A stretch of DNA of 49,302 nt from Candidatus Altarchaeum sp. Its GTDB lineage: Archaea > Altiarchaeota > Altiarchaeia > Altiarchaeales > Altiarchaeaceae. Location of the stretch: positions 1 to 49,302 of the forward strand of contig JAGWDQ010000081.1 of assembly GCA_018260615.1 (NCBI GenBank). The letters run 5' to 3'. Below are positions 33,737 through 43,156 of this stretch, piece by piece. Within the stretch, counting starts at the first letter, position 1, and each line of letters opens with the position of its first letter. A program made the translations under genes and the position numbers. The notes beneath the pieces are model-generated. The model did no database searches, had not been told where the DNA came from, and saw only the letters and a list, made by a program, of their open reading frames with translations.

Positions 33737-34888
33737 ATGCTCCTGAAAAACGGCAAAATTTTTTATAACGGAAAATTTGCTAACCTGGACATTGAAATTG
33801 ACGATGAAACCGGAAAAATTTTAAAGATAGACCGAATAGATGAAATTTCAGCAGGAAATAAAGGCGGCAAAATTTTAAATTTAAGCAAAAAAGTCATAAT
33901 TCCCGGAGCGATAGATGCACATGTTCATTTCAGGGATTTTGAACAGGCATACAAAGAGGACTTTTTAAGCGGAAGCAGGGCGGCAGTAAACGGAGGAATT
34001 ACAAGGGTTTTTGAAATGCCAAATTCAAAACCGAGAGCGGATTGTCTGCATATTATATCTGGCAAAATAAAGAAGAATCCGGATATTGTCAATATGCACT
34101 TTTACGGAAGTGTCAGCGACGAGGACTTTGAAAATAATGCAAAGCAGATAGAAAAATTTATTATCGCCTACAAATTTTATATGTATGAGGATAAAAATTT
34201 TGATGTTCTTGAAAAACTGAATAAGAAAATTTCATTTCACGCCGAATTGAGCAATAGTGATAACTGCATAAGAAATGAAGTTAATGCAATAAAGAACCTG
34301 ACAAAAATTTCGGATAAATTTAAATTTACTCCTCATATATGTCACATATCAACCAATGAAAGTTTAAAAATTGCAAAGGAAAAAAATTTTACTATTGAAG
34401 TTACTCCCCATCATCTGTTATTGGATAAAAGCAACGATATTCGTTTTAATGTCAGGCCTCCGCTGCGGGATGAAAGAGAACGAATGAAATTAGTAAGAAA
34501 TTTAAATGCGATTGATGTAATAGCAAGCGACCACGCTCCTCACAGCGAGAAAGAGAAGGAAAACGGGGCAAACGGATTTTCGGGGGTTGAGACAATGCTG
34601 CCGTTAATGCTAAATTTAGTTAACAAAGGGGTTTTGACATTGGAGCAGTTAATTGAAAAAATTTGTATAAATCCGGCAAAAATTTTTGGAATGAATAATG
34701 AAATCGGACTGAATGAAAAGGCAAATTTAACCGTAATTGATTTAAAAAAGGAATGGAAAATTAAAGGCGACAATTTTTACAGCAAATCAAAATTTACTCC
34801 TTTTGAGGGATGGAATGTTAAAGGAAAGGTCTCGCATGTTGTTGTTAATGGAAAATTGGTGATGGAAGATGAGGTCTTAAATTTGTGA
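33737..34888 (+). CDS. pyrC: Dihydroorotase
   Basis: A 383-residue amidohydrolase that closes carbamoyl-aspartate to dihydroorotate in pyrimidine synthesis. The zinc ligands are in DAHVHFRDF, and SDHAPHS with GVETMLPL completes the family pattern. The start is set at 33737 rather than 33713, because MLLKNGKIFYNG is the normal N-terminus and the same ATG is found in the duplicated fragment at 31206. It lies 26 nt behind the beta-helix gene. pyrB, the preceding pathway enzyme, is on the opposite strand 2.4 kb away with an R-M system between. Confidence 0.95.
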   Translation: MLLKNGKIFYNGKFANLDIEIDDETGKILKIDRIDEISAGNKGGKILNLSKKVIIPGAIDAHVHFRDFEQAYKEDFLSGSRAAVNGGITRVFEMPNSKPRADCLHIISGKIKKNPDIVNMHFYGSVSDEDFENNAKQIEKFIIAYKFYMYEDKNFDVLEKLNKKISFHAELSNSDNCIRNEVNAIKNLTKISDKFKFTPHICHISTNESLKIAKEKNFTIEVTPHHLLLDKSNDIRFNVRPPLRDERERMKLVRNLNAIDVIASDHAPHSEKEKENGANGFSGVETMLPLMLNLVNKGVLTLEQLIEKICINPAKIFGMNNEIGLNEKANLTVIDLKKEWKIKGDNFYSKSKFTPFEGWNVKGKVSHVVVNGKLVMEDEVLNL

Positions 34889-34980
34889 AAATTTTTAAAT
34901 TTAAACATCGTGTTTGTTTTTGGTTTTTTGTTTTTATGGTAAATGTGGTAAATTTTAAAGCAAATATCAGAATTATGGCG

Positions 34981-36540
34981 TCAATTGAAATTTAATAATA
35001 TCTGTTGGTTACTTTTCTTAAAATGGATATTATCTTTAATTTCTATTGAAAAATTCTGAATAAATGACTTCGCAAATGACTTGTAGTTATTTTGATAATT
35101 TCTGCTGATGGTTTTTATATAAAATTCCATATCATAAGAATTTAATATGTCTGCCAGCCAATCCAAATTATCAGGATATTTTATACAATATCCTGCATAA
35201 AAGGTGTAATCCTCTTTACCCCAGACAATAAATTTAGGCCTGAGATTAATCGGAGAAGTTAATATTTTTTTGCCAAATGATGTCTCCAATCCCTGCGATC
35301 TTCCGAAAGCATACCAGCACACAGGATTTGGTTTTCCTTTATCTCTTGCCAATAAGATGTCCTTTATTTGCGTGAAATAACCATAAGTTAGCGGATATTT
35401 GCTTTTTAATTCATCCTCCGGAATTATTTGGTGTTTTCCTTTAACTTTTTTGTAAGGGAATATTATAAAACGATTTTGCTCTTCATCATGGGATTTTAAT
35501 ACCGATGCCTTGACTATCGGTTTCAATATATTTCTTTCAATTTCAAATTTTCTGCCGTTTTTTAGGTTGATAATTGCCGTTTTATCTTTTATAATCGGAT
35601 TTTTAAATATATAATAATCGTCCGCAAGAGTTGTTATTCCAACATGAATTTCAGCAATCCTGCTTAAAGGAATGCCTTTTTTTTCAATTGTATTTACTTT
35701 TTCTAATATTTTATTAGATGCAAGTATCCAATTTTCATCGTTTAAATTTTTTAAATCAATATTGTCAATAAACTCTATTTCTTTGTTTGAATTGCCTTTG
35801 TATAGTTTAAAATATTTTTCCTGATGATTTTTATTTAATATAGTTATTAAAACATAAGTTGTCGCATTATCAAATATCTGATGATGTTCAAAGTCAATTA
35901 AAGTATCTAATATGTTTTTTTGTTTAATAAACAATCTTAAATCCTTGCCTGCTGATGTTTTTAGATATGTGTTCGGAGTAATAAAGCCCAAATATCCTTC
36001 CGGTTTAAGCAAAAAATACCCTAACTCAAAAAATGCCAGATAAATATCTGTTGAACCCGACTTACACAACGACCATTCCTTTTGAATATAATTTCTTTTC
36101 TCTTTTTCTAAATTTTGTATCCGTATATAAGGCGGATTGCCCACAACAAAATCGAAATAATCAAAATAATTCTTGCAGAAATTTTTATTTAAACTGTCAG
36201 TTACACTTAAATTCCAGGTTGTATTTTCCAATCCGAATTCCTTTGCAACAAGGTCTAATTTTATTTTACATTTTTTAATGGCGTTTTCATCTATGTCCCA
36301 TCCAAAAAGATTATTTTCTACAAGGGTTTTTATTTCTTCGCTGCTTTTTTTGTTTTCTTTCGCGCTCATGATAAATCTATCTAGAACTGCAGTTAAAAAA
36401 GCGCCATCACCACAAGCAGGGTCAATTATTTTTTTTGTCTCAATGTCGGCAGCATATTTTAAATTGTCTAAAATCTGACTTACAATCCAATCTGGCGTAT
36501 AAACTATTCCATTTGCCTTTTTATTAGTAATAGTTTTCAT
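34981..36540 (-). CDS. N6-adenine DNA methyltransferase (TaqI/Eco57I-like, gamma class)
   Basis: A 519-residue modification enzyme. The AdoMet site is in IDPACGDGAFL (40-49) and catalytic NPPY at 135-138 (VVGNPPYIRI), so it is gamma-class N6-adenine. The last ~270 residues form a TaqI-like specificity region (HHQIFDNATTYVLITIL, ILKPIVKASVL). It lies 9 nt behind the adjacent nuclease gene and is coupled to it. It modifies adenine in an unknown target. Confidence 0.92.
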   Translation of the reverse strand: MKTITNKKANGIVYTPDWIVSQILDNLKYAADIETKKIIDPACGDGAFLTAVLDRFIMSAKENKKSSEEIKTLVENNLFGWDIDENAIKKCKIKLDLVAKEFGLENTTWNLSVTDSLNKNFCKNYFDYFDFVVGNPPYIRIQNLEKEKRNYIQKEWSLCKSGSTDIYLAFFELGYFLLKPEGYLGFITPNTYLKTSAGKDLRLFIKQKNILDTLIDFEHHQIFDNATTYVLITILNKNHQEKYFKLYKGNSNKEIEFIDNIDLKNLNDENWILASNKILEKVNTIEKKGIPLSRIAEIHVGITTLADDYYIFKNPIIKDKTAIINLKNGRKFEIERNILKPIVKASVLKSHDEEQNRFIIFPYKKVKGKHQIIPEDELKSKYPLTYGYFTQIKDILLARDKGKPNPVCWYAFGRSQGLETSFGKKILTSPINLRPKFIVWGKEDYTFYAGYCIKYPDNLDWLADILNSYDMEFYIKTISRNYQNNYKSFAKSFIQNFSIEIKDNIHFKKSNQQILLNFN

Positions 36541-36549
36541 TTTTTACCC

Positions 36550-37227
36550 CTAACTTTTTAACTGGCATAACGCCACGAACCTGTCTATGAATTTTTCAAG
36601 CGACAATTCCGAATTTAATATCTTTTTGGTCTTATCAGATAGGTCTAATTCGTTCAAATCCGCAAAATGACAATTATCCGCACTATCAAAATCTATTACG
36701 ATTATACCAAGAACCTCAGGTTTATGTGGGAAATCCTGATCTAAAAAAAGTTTTATATATTTTGATAAAAGGTGCTCATTTAACACATCTGTTTTCTTTT
36801 GTTTGCCTCTTAAATTTCCTTTATTTTTATCAAAATACGGCGTATGAGCCCTTAAAACCAACAGATGTGCAAATCCAACATTTACTCTTCTGATATTTGC
36901 CGTCTCACCAAGCAATTGTTCAAAATAATTATTTGAATTTTGGTCGTAATTTGCTGTTACAAATTTAAAGCTAATTGTAGCAAGAATCTTATCCTCTTTT
37001 GTAACAGTTACATCTAATCTTTTAGGATAATATTTTCCGTCTAATTTTTTCTCGCCGCCATTGCCTAATGCATAAACTTTAAAATTAGCATTTAGTTTGT
37101 TTTTAACTGTTTTTGCTATCCAACTATGTATGGGAATCAGCTTTTTATTGCTTCTTGCTCCAAATTCATTATACGCTTCAAATGCCTCTATAATTGCTTT
37201 TAAAAATTCCTTTTCTAATTTATTCAT
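36550..37227 (-). CDS. Type II restriction endonuclease, partner of the gamma methyltransferase
   Basis: A 225-residue protein with a PD-(D/E)xK-like centre: RLDVTVTKEDKILATISFKF (Asp72, Lys88; the usual Asp/Glu before Lys is replaced by Ser-Phe). It is all soluble. FEQLLGETANIRR and HTPYFDKNKG are further conserved-looking stretches. The gene lies 36 nt downstream of pyrB and 9 nt before the methyltransferase, on the same strand, so it is most likely the restriction partner. The nuclease assignment rests on motif and context. Confidence 0.72.
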   Translation of the reverse strand: MNKLEKEFLKAIIEAFEAYNEFGARSNKKLIPIHSWIAKTVKNKLNANFKVYALGNGGEKKLDGKYYPKRLDVTVTKEDKILATISFKFVTANYDQNSNNYFEQLLGETANIRRVNVGFAHLLVLRAHTPYFDKNKGNLRGKQKKTDVLNEHLLSKYIKLFLDQDFPHKPEVLGIIVIDFDSADNCHFADLNELDLSDKTKKILNSELSLEKFIDRFVALCQLKS

Positions 37228-37263
37228 TTTTACATATTAAGTTTATTATTGTTTTCATATTAT

Positions 37264-38217
37264 TCATTTTTTCTCCCCATAAAAATTTTCCAGCAAATAA
37301 TCAATAATAGCCATCCTGACAGGAATACCGTTTTTTGCCTGTGCAAAATATGCCGCATTATTTGTATTATCAATCTCTCTGTCAATTTCATCTATCCTCG
37401 GAAGCGGATGCATAACAATCGTATTATCCGAAATTGCATCCTTTGTGATTTTATATGCGTCTTTTATATCTTCATATTCTTCTATATCCGCAAATCTCTC
37501 CTTTTGAATTCTCGTTAAATATATAACATTAAATTTTCCTTCTTTAGTCATTTTATTAACATCTTTGTCTTTATCATAAATTTCTTTAATCCGTATATTT
37601 TCATTTTTGTTTATATCTTTAACATCGTCAATAATAAAAGAAGGCATCCGTAAATCATTCGGGGAAATTAAAGTTATACTGGCATTGAACATACCAAGTC
37701 CATATAGCAATGAATGCACGGTTCTTCCGTATTTCAGGTCACCGATTAAGGCAATATTCAGGCCGGAAATTTTTCCCTTTAATTTTTTAATTGTATAAAT
37801 ATCAAGAAGTGCCTGCGTCGGATGCTGATTACTTCCATCACCCGCATTTATGGTGGGATGTCCGGCAATTTCGGACGCATATCTCGCTGTACCTGCCTTC
37901 GGACTTCGTATTACAATTATATCACAATATGAATCAATAGTTCTTATTGTATCAGTTAAATTTTCCCCTTTTTCAAGAGATGTCAGTGAAAGTTTTTCTG
38001 CAAAATTTGAGACCTTTCCGTTCAGTCGCAGCATTGCTATTTCAAAACTCATTCTTGTCCTCGTGCTTGGTTCAAAGAATAAATTTCCCAAAATCCTGTC
38101 CTTCCATTTATCATATACTGCTTTAAAATTACAGACATTTTCCATAAATTCGGCACGGCGTAAAATTTCTGCGACATCCTCTTTTTTTATATCCTGCATT
38201 GAAATTAGGTTGTGCAT
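37264..38217 (-). CDS. pyrB: Aspartate carbamoyltransferase catalytic chain
   Basis: A 317-residue transcarbamylase joining carbamoyl phosphate and aspartate. Carbamoyl-phosphate site FEPSTRTRMSFE and aspartate-region HPTQALLDIYTI are intact, as is MHPLPRIDEI. The start is set at 38217 (MHNLISMQDI); an upstream ATG at 38238 would add seven residues. The regulatory chain pyrI, often next to pyrB in archaea, is missing; a restriction-modification pair occupies that place. Confidence 0.95.
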   Translation of the reverse strand: MHNLISMQDIKKEDVAEILRRAEFMENVCNFKAVYDKWKDRILGNLFFEPSTRTRMSFEIAMLRLNGKVSNFAEKLSLTSLEKGENLTDTIRTIDSYCDIIVIRSPKAGTARYASEIAGHPTINAGDGSNQHPTQALLDIYTIKKLKGKISGLNIALIGDLKYGRTVHSLLYGLGMFNASITLISPNDLRMPSFIIDDVKDINKNENIRIKEIYDKDKDVNKMTKEGKFNVIYLTRIQKERFADIEEYEDIKDAYKITKDAISDNTIVMHPLPRIDEIDREIDNTNNAAYFAQAKNGIPVRMAIIDYLLENFYGEKK

Positions 38218-38297
38218 TTTGAATGAATAAAGAAACATTAAGAATTAAATTTTTAAGAAAAATTAGTTTAAATTTATCCGGGTCTTAATTAGGTTAT

Positions 38298-39146
38298 ATG
38301 GAAATAAAACTTGACAGATCTAAAACAGTGCATGAAAATGCAGCCAGCTATTATGAAAAGGCAAAGCACATGCGGGAAAAGATTGAAGGAGCAAAAAAGG
38401 CCCTGACAGATACATTAAAAAAAATTGACGACCTGAAAAAGAAAAAAAACACACTTGAAAAAAACAGGGAAATTTCAGTGAAAAATTTAAATGAAAAAAT
38501 AGCCAAAAAAAGAGCAAAACAATGGTATGAGAATTTCAGATGGATATTTATTGAAAATTTTCTGGTTGTTGGCGGAAAGGATGCAACGAGCAATGAAATT
38601 TTAATAAAAAAGCACACCGAACCAAATGATTTAGTTATGCATGCAGATGTCTTCGGTTCGCCGTTTTTTGTCATCAAAAACGGAAAAAATGCAAACGATG
38701 AAATTTTAAAGAATGTTGCATCAATTTGTGCATCACATTCAAGGGCGTGGAAGAATGGTGTCGGAAGTTCTGATGTTTACTGTGTCAATCCGGAGCAGGT
38801 CTCAAAGACGGCAAAAGCAGGTGAATTTCTGGCAAAGGGTTCGTTTATGATTTACGGAGAAAGAAGATGGTTCAGGAATACGCCGCTAAAAATTTATATC
38901 TGTTTTAAAGACGGGGAAATTTTGAGCACAGGCATTATGAGAACTGATGAAAACGGGCAAATTAGTGAGCAGGGTTGTCCGCATTATGTTTGTTTAACTC
39001 CCGGAACAGAAAAAGCAAAGGACCTGATAAAGAAAATAAAGAAATTTTACGAAAATAAGAAAATTCCGGAAATTTCAAATATTCCCGATGATGAGATTAT
39101 GCGGTTAATTCCTTACGGGCAGGGACAAATAATTGAAATGAAATAA
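38298..39146 (+). CDS. Stand-alone NFACT-R (DUF814) domain with coiled coil
   Basis: A 282-residue protein equivalent to the C-terminal half of archaeal NFACT/Rqc2/NEMF. Residues 1-80 form the coiled coil that begins with the family's LDRSKTVHENAASYYEKAK. The NFACT-R domain follows (WYENFRWIFIENFLVVGGKDATSNEIL, then HADVFGSPFFVIKNG and GSFMIYGERRWF). Full-length relatives have an FbpA-like N-terminal domain of ~300 residues that recognises stalled 60S or 50S-tRNA; here it is absent, and no separate gene for it lies nearby. The upstream region is the divergent promoter with pyrB. Confidence 0.9.
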   Translation: MEIKLDRSKTVHENAASYYEKAKHMREKIEGAKKALTDTLKKIDDLKKKKNTLEKNREISVKNLNEKIAKKRAKQWYENFRWIFIENFLVVGGKDATSNEILIKKHTEPNDLVMHADVFGSPFFVIKNGKNANDEILKNVASICASHSRAWKNGVGSSDVYCVNPEQVSKTAKAGEFLAKGSFMIYGERRWFRNTPLKIYICFKDGEILSTGIMRTDENGQISEQGCPHYVCLTPGTEKAKDLIKKIKKFYENKKIPEISNIPDDEIMRLIPYGQGQIIEMK

Positions 39147-39204
39147 ATAAAATAAAATGCTCAATTTTTAATTCTAATATGGTTTTTATTTTTTATCATC
39201 TAAA

Positions 39205-40788
39205 ATGAATACAACGAATACAAAGGTCTGCCTTATAACAGTTTATGACAAGCGGGGCATAGTAAATTTTGCACACAGTCTCATAGATGCGGGCTATAAA
39301 ATAATTTCAACATCCGGAACAGCAAAGTTGCTGACAGAAAACGAAATATGTGTTGAAGAAATTTCGGACATAACGAAATTTCCCGAAATTTTAAATGGAA
39401 GGGTTAAAACATTACATCCTGCAATATTCGGCGGATTGCTTGCGGATAAAAACAACGAAGAACATATATCCGAAATAAAAAAATACAACATCCTTCCGAT
39501 TGATTTGGTTGTTGTAAATTTATATCCGTTTAAAAATACTGTGAGCAAAGAGCATTCCATGGATGAAGCAATTGAAAATATTGACATTGGAGGCGTTTCA
39601 TTAATTCGTGCAGCGGCAAAAAATTATAAAAATGTTGCGGTTGTTGTTGACCCGCAGGATTATAATATAATTGCAGAGGAAATTAAAAACAATCCAAACA
39701 AAGAAATTTCCCTGCCAACAAGAGAAAAATTATGTGCGAAGGCGTTTGCTTATGTGTCCGATTATGATATTGCCATTCATAATTATTTTTCAGGACGCTT
39801 TGCTAAATTTGAAAACGGATTTGGTAATAAATTTTTTATTTCGGGGGAAAAATTTTGCGATATGAGATACGGAGAAAATCCTCACCAGAATGCAGCGGTC
39901 TATAAAACAAATAATATTGTTCAAAATTTCCTGCTTGATTCAATTGTTTATGAAGGCAAAAAACTTTCTTTCAATAATATTCTGGATTTAAATCTGGCAT
40001 TAAAAGTTGTCGGCGAATTTGATGAGCCGGCATGCTGTGTAGTTAAACATGCAATTCCCTGCGGTGCTGCAATAGGAGAAAATTTAGACGAAGCATACAA
40101 TTTAGCTTATGAATGTGATTCAAAGTCGGCTTTCGGAGGGATATTTGGATTTAACGGAAAGGTTACAGAATACATTGCAAACAATATAAGTAAAATTTTC
40201 TTTGAATGTATAATTGCAAAGGATTATGAAGATAGTGCGCTGGAAATATTGAAAAAAAAGAAAAATTTAAGAATATTAAAAAAGGATGCAGGCGATTTAA
40301 ATTTAAATGAATACAACATAAGAAAATTTTCAGGCGGATTTATGATTCAGGATGAAGACAAAAAGCATCTGACACTTGATGAACTGAAAAATTTACCTGT
40401 TGTGACGAACAAAAAACCAACTGCTCAAGAGTATAGAGCAATGTTCTTTGCAGATAAGATTGTCAAGCATGTCCGGTCTAATGCAATTGTTCTGGCAAAA
40501 GATAGTTATACTGTCGGAATCGGTTCGGGACAAACAAGCAGGGTTGATGCGGTTAAAATTTCCATAATGAAGGCAAACGAAAATAAAGATGATGGACTAA
40601 CAAATGGCTCTGTTTTGGCATCGGATGCTTTCTTTCCGTTCAGGGATGGAATAGATGAGGCGGCAAAGGGAGGAATTTCAGCGGTAATTCAGCCGGGGGG
40701 GTCTATAAGAGATAAGGAAGTGATAGATGCGTGCAATGAATATAATATTGCTATGGTATTTACGAATATAAGACACTTCCTGCATTGA
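39205..40788 (+). CDS. purH: Bifunctional AICAR transformylase/IMP cyclohydrolase
   Basis: A 527-residue enzyme performing the last two steps of IMP synthesis. The N-terminal MGS-like IMP cyclohydrolase part has SLIDAGYKIISTSGTAKLL, GRVKTLHPAIFGGLL and DLVVVNLYPF. The C-terminal transformylase has YGENPHQNAAVY, the KH...PCG active-site loop (VVKHAIPCGA), SAFGGIFGFN and the SNAIVLAK...GIGSGQTSRVDAV block, and ends with RDKEVIDACNEYNIAMVFT. PurH is of bacterial type; many archaea use PurP/PurO instead. It may be cotranscribed with the NFACT-R gene 58 nt upstream. Confidence 0.95.
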   Translation: MNTTNTKVCLITVYDKRGIVNFAHSLIDAGYKIISTSGTAKLLTENEICVEEISDITKFPEILNGRVKTLHPAIFGGLLADKNNEEHISEIKKYNILPIDLVVVNLYPFKNTVSKEHSMDEAIENIDIGGVSLIRAAAKNYKNVAVVVDPQDYNIIAEEIKNNPNKEISLPTREKLCAKAFAYVSDYDIAIHNYFSGRFAKFENGFGNKFFISGEKFCDMRYGENPHQNAAVYKTNNIVQNFLLDSIVYEGKKLSFNNILDLNLALKVVGEFDEPACCVVKHAIPCGAAIGENLDEAYNLAYECDSKSAFGGIFGFNGKVTEYIANNISKIFFECIIAKDYEDSALEILKKKKNLRILKKDAGDLNLNEYNIRKFSGGFMIQDEDKKHLTLDELKNLPVVTNKKPTAQEYRAMFFADKIVKHVRSNAIVLAKDSYTVGIGSGQTSRVDAVKISIMKANENKDDGLTNGSVLASDAFFPFRDGIDEAAKGGISAVIQPGGSIRDKEVIDACNEYNIAMVFTNIRHFLH

Positions 40789-40844
40789 AATAAAATTTAT
40801 ATTTGCTAAAGAGATTACGATTTATAATACCTTTTTTCATTCTT

Positions 40845-41366
40845 TCATTTATAAATAATATCTTCAAGTCCGTACACAGAGAAACCATCCTTTCCGCTTA
40901 AATTTCTTAACAACCAGTCGTGTGATATCAAAACCCAGTTATATCCCTTATTTTCGTTTTTTAATTTCTTTGCCGCTAAATAAACAGAGGTGTCTGCAAA
41001 TCCACACTTCACAAACATTTTTTCGTTTAGTATCTCCTCTTTTCCTATACATTCTTCTCCGATTTTTTTAAAGAAATCTTTCATGAACATCCAAAATTCT
41101 TCCCCCCGGTTGCCTTTCATGTCGTATTTGGTTTCAACTATATCATAGGTCTCTGCCAAAACATGAGGAGTAACAACAATATTCTTTATTATGCTGGTTA
41201 TAGATTTATACAAAATTTCCCGTTCTTCTTTAATTCTCATTTGTGAAAATTTTTCATCAATTTTTTTCATATATTCATCAGTCACCCTGTTCTCATTGCT
41301 ACACCATATAATCAAAAGCATGATTATCAGAGGTTCCGTATCAACCACAAATTTTTTTGGTTTCAT
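40845..41366 (-). CDS. PIN-domain RNase-like protein, pair A
   Basis: A 173-residue PIN protein. Acidic residues at the right spacing are Asp9 (VVDTEPLI), Glu72 (VLAETYD), Asp125 (GFADTSVY) and Asp150 (LISHDWLL), the full metal-binding quartet of a nuclease. It follows its partner gene by 12 nt. A paralogue pair in the same order is present at 43157-44405. The usual VapB-type antitoxin is missing, and the upstream partner is of unknown family. It could be a toxin or an RNA-processing enzyme. Confidence 0.72.
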   Translation of the reverse strand: MKPKKFVVDTEPLIIMLLIIWCSNENRVTDEYMKKIDEKFSQMRIKEEREILYKSITSIIKNIVVTPHVLAETYDIVETKYDMKGNRGEEFWMFMKDFFKKIGEECIGKEEILNEKMFVKCGFADTSVYLAAKKLKNENKGYNWVLISHDWLLRNLSGKDGFSVYGLEDIIYK

Positions 41367-41378
41367 TTTTGCTTCATC

Positions 41379-41999
41379 TTATTTTCCCGCTTCAAATCCT
41401 TTAAAAGACAAAATGGACCCTTCGGAAGAAAAACTGAAGTGATGAACTTTTGGAAACACATCGAACCGCGCATAATATATTACAATCATTAACATTTGCC
41501 ATTTTTCTTCTCTACGCACCACAAGGACAGGAATATAGTCAACATATTTAAATGTTGTTCCCTCGCCTAAAATTTCTTTTGCTTTCTTACAAATGTCATT
41601 TACATCTTTTTCTTCTGATTTAATATCATCTGTCTCTTTTTCAACTATTGGTGTAAATCTCTCATACGGTGAGATGGCACAAATTTTTCCATAAGAATTA
41701 ACATAAAAACAAAAATTAAAATGCTCTGATATCTTTTTTATGCTATTATCAACTTGTAATTCTTTCATTACCGCAGCAAATTCTGATGGCGGAAGATTAA
41801 TTATTGCCGATAAAGTATCCCATATCTCTTTATCAAACTCAGATTTAATCTCACCGGAAATAATCCAAAAGTTCCGTTCCTTATTGTAATCAGTACCGGT
41901 AACAACAAAGCCAACACCTTTGTTATTTTCGGTTATAAACTTTCTGACTATTCCAACCGCTTCCACTTCCGTTATAGAGATTTTTGTTTCTTTGTCCAT
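41379..41999 (-). CDS. Unknown partner of PIN protein, pair A
   Basis: A 206-residue protein I do not recognise. It is paralogous to the gene at 43157: conserved blocks are GxGFxxxxxDYxxxxxxWIIxGEI, FNFCFYVNSYGK, ICKKAKEILGEGTTFKYVDYIPVL, WQMLMIVIYYARFDVFPKVHHF and SILSFKGF. It is predicted soluble alpha/beta with a central ~20-residue variable acidic stretch. Always upstream of a PIN gene and in close spacing, it may be an antitoxin or specificity factor, which is an inference from order alone. Confidence 0.65.
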   Translation of the reverse strand: MDKETKISITEVEAVGIVRKFITENNKGVGFVVTGTDYNKERNFWIISGEIKSEFDKEIWDTLSAIINLPPSEFAAVMKELQVDNSIKKISEHFNFCFYVNSYGKICAISPYERFTPIVEKETDDIKSEEKDVNDICKKAKEILGEGTTFKYVDYIPVLVVRREEKWQMLMIVIYYARFDVFPKVHHFSFSSEGSILSFKGFEAGK

Positions 42000-42068
42000 T
42001 TTAGATTTAATAAAGTTTAATAAAAATTTAGATTTAATGGCATAGTATTTTTGTAATTTTGGGAAAAT

Positions 42069-42752
42069 TTAAAATTTATCAACCAATCGCACTTTTTTTA
42101 TCAAAAATTCCCCTCTGATATTATCCCAAATTTTCTCTGCTTCATCAATTACCAATCTCTTTTTGAACAAAGGACAATCAGTTACAAAGGTTTCATACTC
42201 TCCACCTTCTCCGCCTATGTTTATGTGAAATTTATTCTCCAGTTTTTTCAGGTCCTCTAACGCCTTCAAGTCCAGTTCTCTCCCGAGCCAGCTTTCATCA
42301 AATCCGTCCGCATATACTCCGACAATTAAAATTTTAAAATTTAAATTTATTGCCTCTCTTATTAAGTCCTCATGACTTTTTTTCCAGTAAGGTGCATATA
42401 CCTCTAAATTTAACTCATCACAGATTTTCTTTACTCTGCTATACTGATAATTTGATGAGACCGCACCGACACAAACACCTTCAATTGCACATTTGTCCTT
42501 TAAAATTTTTATTTCTCTTTTCAAATCATCTATCTCTTTTTCTTTGTCTTTGTCCGATTCCTCCATTATTATCGGAATATTCATCGCTTCCGCAGAAATT
42601 TTTGCAAATTTTATGTTCGGATAGTGAAACATATAACTCTCTTTGTCAGGAACAAATGAAAGTAAGGCAACAATTTCATTATTTGCATTTATTGCTTTGT
42701 ATGTTGCTATTGTGCTGTCCTTTCCTCCCGAAAACAATGAGACCAGTTTCAT
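42069..42752 (-). CDS. dph6: Diphthine-ammonia ligase (Dph6, DUF71)
   Basis: A 227-residue PP-loop ATPase that performs the last amidation in diphthamide synthesis on elongation factor 2. The PP-loop SLFSGGKDSTIATY starts the protein. GAVSSNYQYSRVKKICDELNLEVYAPYW, ADGFDESWLGRELD and INIGGEGGEYETFVTDCPLF are strong DUF71 hallmarks. The ~100-bp intergenic region to rpl44e is divergent, so the two translation genes share promoter space. Confidence 0.95.
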   Translation of the reverse strand: MKLVSLFSGGKDSTIATYKAINANNEIVALLSFVPDKESYMFHYPNIKFAKISAEAMNIPIIMEESDKDKEKEIDDLKREIKILKDKCAIEGVCVGAVSSNYQYSRVKKICDELNLEVYAPYWKKSHEDLIREAINLNFKILIVGVYADGFDESWLGRELDLKALEDLKKLENKFHINIGGEGGEYETFVTDCPLFKKRLVIDEAEKIWDNIRGEFLIKKVRLVDKF

Positions 42753-42850
42753 TCTTAAAGATTATTTATATTTCCTTTCCTAATTTTTCTTTGAAATTAT
42801 AATTAGTTTGTATAAAATTAACTAAAATTTAATAACAATCTGTAATCAAA

Positions 42851-43138
42851 ATGAAAGTTCCGGAAAAAGTAATGGCACATTGTCCATTTTGTAATGCTCA
42901 CACGGAGCATGTGGTGACCCTTAACCGAAAAGGCGAAGTAAGGCACAATAGTGAAGGTACAAGAAAATTTAGGGAAATTAAAAAGGGCTACGGAGGGATG
43001 GCAAGAACTCCGAAAAAGCCGGTCTTTAAGACGGCGAAGAGAGTTACGCTTATTTTAAAGTGCAAAGTATGTAGCAAAAAGCATCAAAAAGTATATGACC
43101 GGACAAAGAAGACAACAGAGATAGTGAAGGTGGATTAA
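42851..43138 (+). CDS. rpl44e: Ribosomal protein L44e
   Basis: A 95-residue large-subunit ribosomal protein. CPFCNAHTEH and CKVCSKKHQKVYDR supply the four zinc cysteines, with the basic GGMARTPKKPVFKTAKR core. In most archaea rps27e and the initiation factor 2 alpha gene follow directly. Here the next gene, 18 nt on, is the partner of a PIN protein, so the conserved linkage is broken and the conflict-type pair is likely cotranscribed with a highly expressed ribosomal gene. Confidence 0.96.
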   Translation: MKVPEKVMAHCPFCNAHTEHVVTLNRKGEVRHNSEGTRKFREIKKGYGGMARTPKKPVFKTAKRVTLILKCKVCSKKHQKVYDRTKKTTEIVKVD

Positions 43139-43156
43139 TGAGAAATTTAATTAAAA

